64,000 bases of DNA from Edolisoma coerulescens (taxonomy: Eukaryota > Chordata > Aves > Passeriformes > Campephagidae): contig VWZW01005387.1 in NCBI GenBank assembly GCA_013397115.1, forward strand, positions 504,507-568,506, in the 5' to 3' direction. Below the pieces are notes generated by a model. That model had not been told where the DNA came from, made no database searches, and worked only from the letters and a program-made list of their open reading frames with translations. Within the stretch, counting starts at the first letter, position 1. Every line of letters starts with the position of its first letter. Position numbers and translations under genes: made by a program. Below are positions 60,505-64,000 of this stretch, in pieces.

Positions 60505-61602
60505 TAATTGACATATATCTCATTACAATATTGCTTGCATAAGATGAAATGCAGAGAACAGGTATAGCTGAACTGAAGATACTTTCTTTGGTTTTATCTG
60601 ACTCTTTTACAGCCACTGAAGAGGATGTACAGATAGTACAATTCGTAAACATTGCTGAACACACTTTCTGCAATAAGAAAAAAACATTAGGCACCCTCTT
60701 GGCAGAGACAGAGGAAGGGATCAGAGAGCTGAAAAGTTACTAAGTTTGAATGATCATGACATGCTTACATTTCATATCTAGGGAGAGAGAAAATGTGCAT
60801 ATTTATTCTTCATATGAACTTGCTCACACACCGGCACACATTTGCTGTTTAAAAGCATTGGTTTCACTAGACTGAGAACAATTATGAGAAAGAACAGGGA
60901 CATAAAAAGACTGCAGTAAATGTCTGTTTGACAGTGGCTTGCTACATATTTCAGCCTCAGTTCTTAAATGGAAAAAATGATGCTACATTGGGTAGAAAAA
61001 TATAAATCCTTTGACAGGATATTAAAGGAGTTGTAATAAGAACTAAACTAGAAAACAAATGGTGTAGTATAGGTGATATGAGACTTTTTTTGATGTATAT
61101 CTTAAAAATTTTACTTGTTCAGTTAAAAAAGTGCAAATGACAGAAACATTAGGGAGCTCAGTATAGTTATAGTGTTATACAGTATAATGTGCATCTGATA
61201 TCCAAACCTATTCATAAATAGTGAGGTCATATAATCTGCAGGTGTTTTGACCATGTGAATTATCTCAGGGTAGGTGTTGCTGTTAGACACCTCAGGGCAG
61301 TGAGGAAGGTGCCTGATTGGACGTAGCTGGGGTGAGTATCTCTGAATATTTCATACATATACTTTTAGCAGCACGTCTTTTCAGACATACATCTTGAGTT
61401 GTGATTTTGTACATAATCTTTAGTTAAACAAGTGCTAGTTTAACAAAGAGAAGGATAAGGGGTGGCTTAGAGTCTGCAAATACCTGTTTAGTGAAGAAAT
61501 ACTTGAAATAGTTCTACAGTCATTCAGAAAAAATATAGCTTCCGGTTGCTGAAATGTGAAGGAAGGTAAATGCAGACACAGGGCATCTGCTCTTGTTTCG
61601 CT

Positions 61603-61620
61603 TGTTTGTTTGTTTGTTTT
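61603..61620 (+). repeat. (TTTG)n microsatellite
   Basis: Four TTTG/TGTT units following CGCTTG. Confidence 0.85.
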
Positions 61621-63682
61621 GCTCAACAGCGTAATTACCACCAGAACAGCTTTCTGAAGTGATACAGTAAGTGACTGAGTACTGAAAACTCAATGATTTA
61701 AAAAAGTGTGTCTTGCATCAAGTAAGAGTTAATTCAATTGTGTGATAGGCATGCATTACAAGAAGCTGGAACAACAATTTTTTCTGACTTTATAATATCT
61801 GAATCTGTCCTACCTTGCACACCCAAAAGCAAACCCTTTCATCATCAGCTTAGTATATTCCACTTATTTGGTGTCTTAAACTGTGTATTACAAAATAAAA
61901 TCAGCAAAAGACACAAATGATATGGAAAAGCAATGGCTTGTCATGTGCCAAGAGACATAATCTGAGAACACAGCTTTTTAGCACCTTTTTTTTCATTTTC
62001 TGATTTCAAACAATAATGTAGCATTTTTATAAAACAGAAAGTATGACATAAAACAGAGTCTGGTTAATCTAAAATACATCATATGCATTATTCCATTTTA
62101 TCCATTTAGCTTGCTATATTTTATACTTGTCAGCATATATTGTTATATTGCTATTTTTGCTGCAATTCATTCTGAAAATATAATTTGAAGATCAAGAATA
62201 TGTGAGTCTGCAGTGATTCATATTGAAATCCCATGTAGGCAAACAAACAGCCAGCTCTGACACACCTTCATTTGTTATCCTAGATTTGCCTATGCTAGAA
62301 ATTGAACAGCTGTCAGTAGCAGGTCATGAAATCAGATGAAACCTGTAGTTGAACATGCTTTCATGAGTAGCCCAGATGCAGAATATAATAGAGGTTGCTG
62401 TGATCAGCATTTCTGCTCAGATGAAATCCTGCTATCCCAACCTTTTATCTTTTTAATCCATAGAAAACTCTTCCCTAAACAATACAGACCGTAGGCTTTC
62501 TTGGAGATATTTCTGTGTTTGCAGATACTCAATATTGTAACCTCCCATAGGCTGCGTTCTGTCACCCCTTCCAGAAGGAGCCATCTGTAAACAAAGCCCA
62601 GACTTTAAATTGTCGAGATGTCTTGTTAATATATTGCTGTTCCTCTCTGAAGCACCCTCTGCCTATAGGACTTGCAGCACCTTGAATTTAGCTGCAGACT
62701 TTGTAAGTGTCTATCTTTATAGATTCTATCTCAATCAGATGGAGAAAGATTTTTGTATCTGGCTTGTTCATACCCAGAAGGACCTGTTAGATTGCTGAGA
62801 CACACTTGTTTTAATGTCTACTGCAGACAGACTGACTGCTCTTGCAGAGATAACATACTTTTTATTACATTACATTTAAGCAGATATTCTCTGCCCAGGA
62901 ACTAAATACCTCCATGAACTCCCACTGAAGAATATCTTCCTTTGCACAGGAAGCAAAGGCATGTGCCTATTCCTTGGAAAGGTCAGCTGCTTTACCATTT
63001 AAAACTGGTGGTGGGGGAATGAGATTTTTTAGTTCACTGTATGTGAGGAAAAACACACACATCAGAGATAACAGTCACTGTTTAGGTCTCTGTAGCTTTG
63101 TTACTCCTAAACAGTGTGGTTTGTATTAAAAGCCAACTAAAGAATGTGACAAGAAGGAGTAAACCCAAAATTTCTCAGCTTACCCACAGTTGTTGTCCTG
63201 AGAGACACAGAGCCCTGACCTCACAGGAGTCACAGTGGTACCCTAGGGACAGGGAAAAACTACAGGACATTTTTGCTTTTCCCAGTATTTTTGCTTTATA
63301 TTGGTGTCCTTTCAGCAACATTAAGTGATACAACAATAATGATAACCAATTGCTATAATGAAGCAGATTTTGCATACAAAAAGTTGATTTGTGTTATGTG
63401 ACCATGCTGTGTCTGAGGGTCCCCCAGGAGTATAATTTTTGACATATGATGAAATGACAATGAGCCAATGCTGCATTGTCTAGGAAGGCTCTGTTCATGA
63501 AAATAATGCTTCAAATACCATTATCATCTCAGCAGCAGGTCACAAGAGGCTTATTATTGTTTCATAGGATTTTATTTTTTAGGCAGTTAAAGCAAAAAAT
63601 ATAAGCAGATATGTTTTTGGTTTAGTTTGTGTTGGGCTTTTTTCTTTTGCTGTGAAAACTAAATTCTCATTTGGTTTGCTTT

Positions 63683-63700
63683 TATATATATATATGTATA
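63683..63700 (+). repeat. (TA)n microsatellite
   Basis: TATATATATATATGTATA, a short AT dinucleotide run. Confidence 0.85.
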
Positions 63701-64000
63701 ACCCTCACACAAAAAAGAATATGTTTTTTTCAAGGAAAATAACTGTCTTTTCTTTGAAAAATACCATTTTTTAAAAATCTTACTCTAATTAACCTCCCTT
63801 AAGATTATAAATTGGTCAACAGTGTATCTATGGTAACATAATTACTTGAAGGAGCTGTATGTTAAAAGAAAGAAAAATTAATATGAACTTCCCGTTTTAA
63901 AAAGTGCTCCTTTTAACAGATGTGAACTAAGTCCTCAGAGAAATGTACTTTCTGTTCCTTTTATTGCAGCTTGATCTACTCACCTTGCTACCCCCTATTT

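Larger units (their letters stand above)
60496..64000. other. Non-coding to the window end
   Basis: AT-rich, unique-looking DNA with two small microsatellites. No gene or interspersed repeat recognised. Confidence 0.55.

Overview
This window looks like gene-free, non-coding nuclear DNA of a passerine bird, either intergenic or inside a very long intron. I recognise no protein-coding gene, rRNA, tRNA gene or CRISPR array. The bird assignment rests on many CR1 LINE copies carrying the ATTCTATGA-type 3' end. The passerine assignment rests on two copies of a SINE with a tRNA-Ile-derived head and a CR1-like tail (the TguSINE1 type, described from zebra finch and other passerines), and on LTRs that resemble songbird endogenous-retrovirus LTRs as I remember them. 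None of this was searched against a database. The open reading frames are of the size and number expected by chance, apart from decayed pieces of CR1 reverse transcriptase.

Layout. 1-1203: a CR1 3' half split by an antisense solo LTR with a clean 6-bp target duplication (TCACCT). A 135-bp block between two single Ns inside that LTR repeats the flanking CR1 and is probably an assembly error. 2016-2654: a second solo LTR, sense, flanked by AGATAT. 3399-3531: an (ATTTTT)n satellite. 6.2-14 kb: one SINE and a run of CR1 fragments in both orientations, one of them internally deleted. 14-27 kb: almost repeat-free DNA with a (TTCC)n tract, a 31-bp tandem duplication and a second SINE. 27.65-29.13 kb: the longest sense CR1, with a dead reverse-transcriptase core. 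31.3-34.7 kb: a CR1, a perfect hairpin, a short LTR and another CR1. 39.9-43.3 kb: an antisense CR1 and a composite of two unrelated LTRs joined head to tail. 45-48.7 kb: three older CR1 pieces. 51.46-51.64 kb: a small CpG cluster beside splice-like signals. 57-60.5 kb: a short CR1 tail and a 1.4-kb antisense CR1 with RT remnants. The rest is AT-rich sequence in which I see no gene.

The window therefore records layered retrotransposition. CR1 LINEs probably supplied the enzymes for the SINEs, because the SINE tail matches a CR1 3' end. Retroviral insertions were reduced to solo LTRs by recombination. The elements I call add up to roughly 11 kb, about one sixth of the window. I found no convincing new biological system. 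The best items for follow-up are the N-bracketed duplication, the LTR-LTR composite, the hairpin at 32978-33009, and the CpG cluster with a good donor site at 51456.
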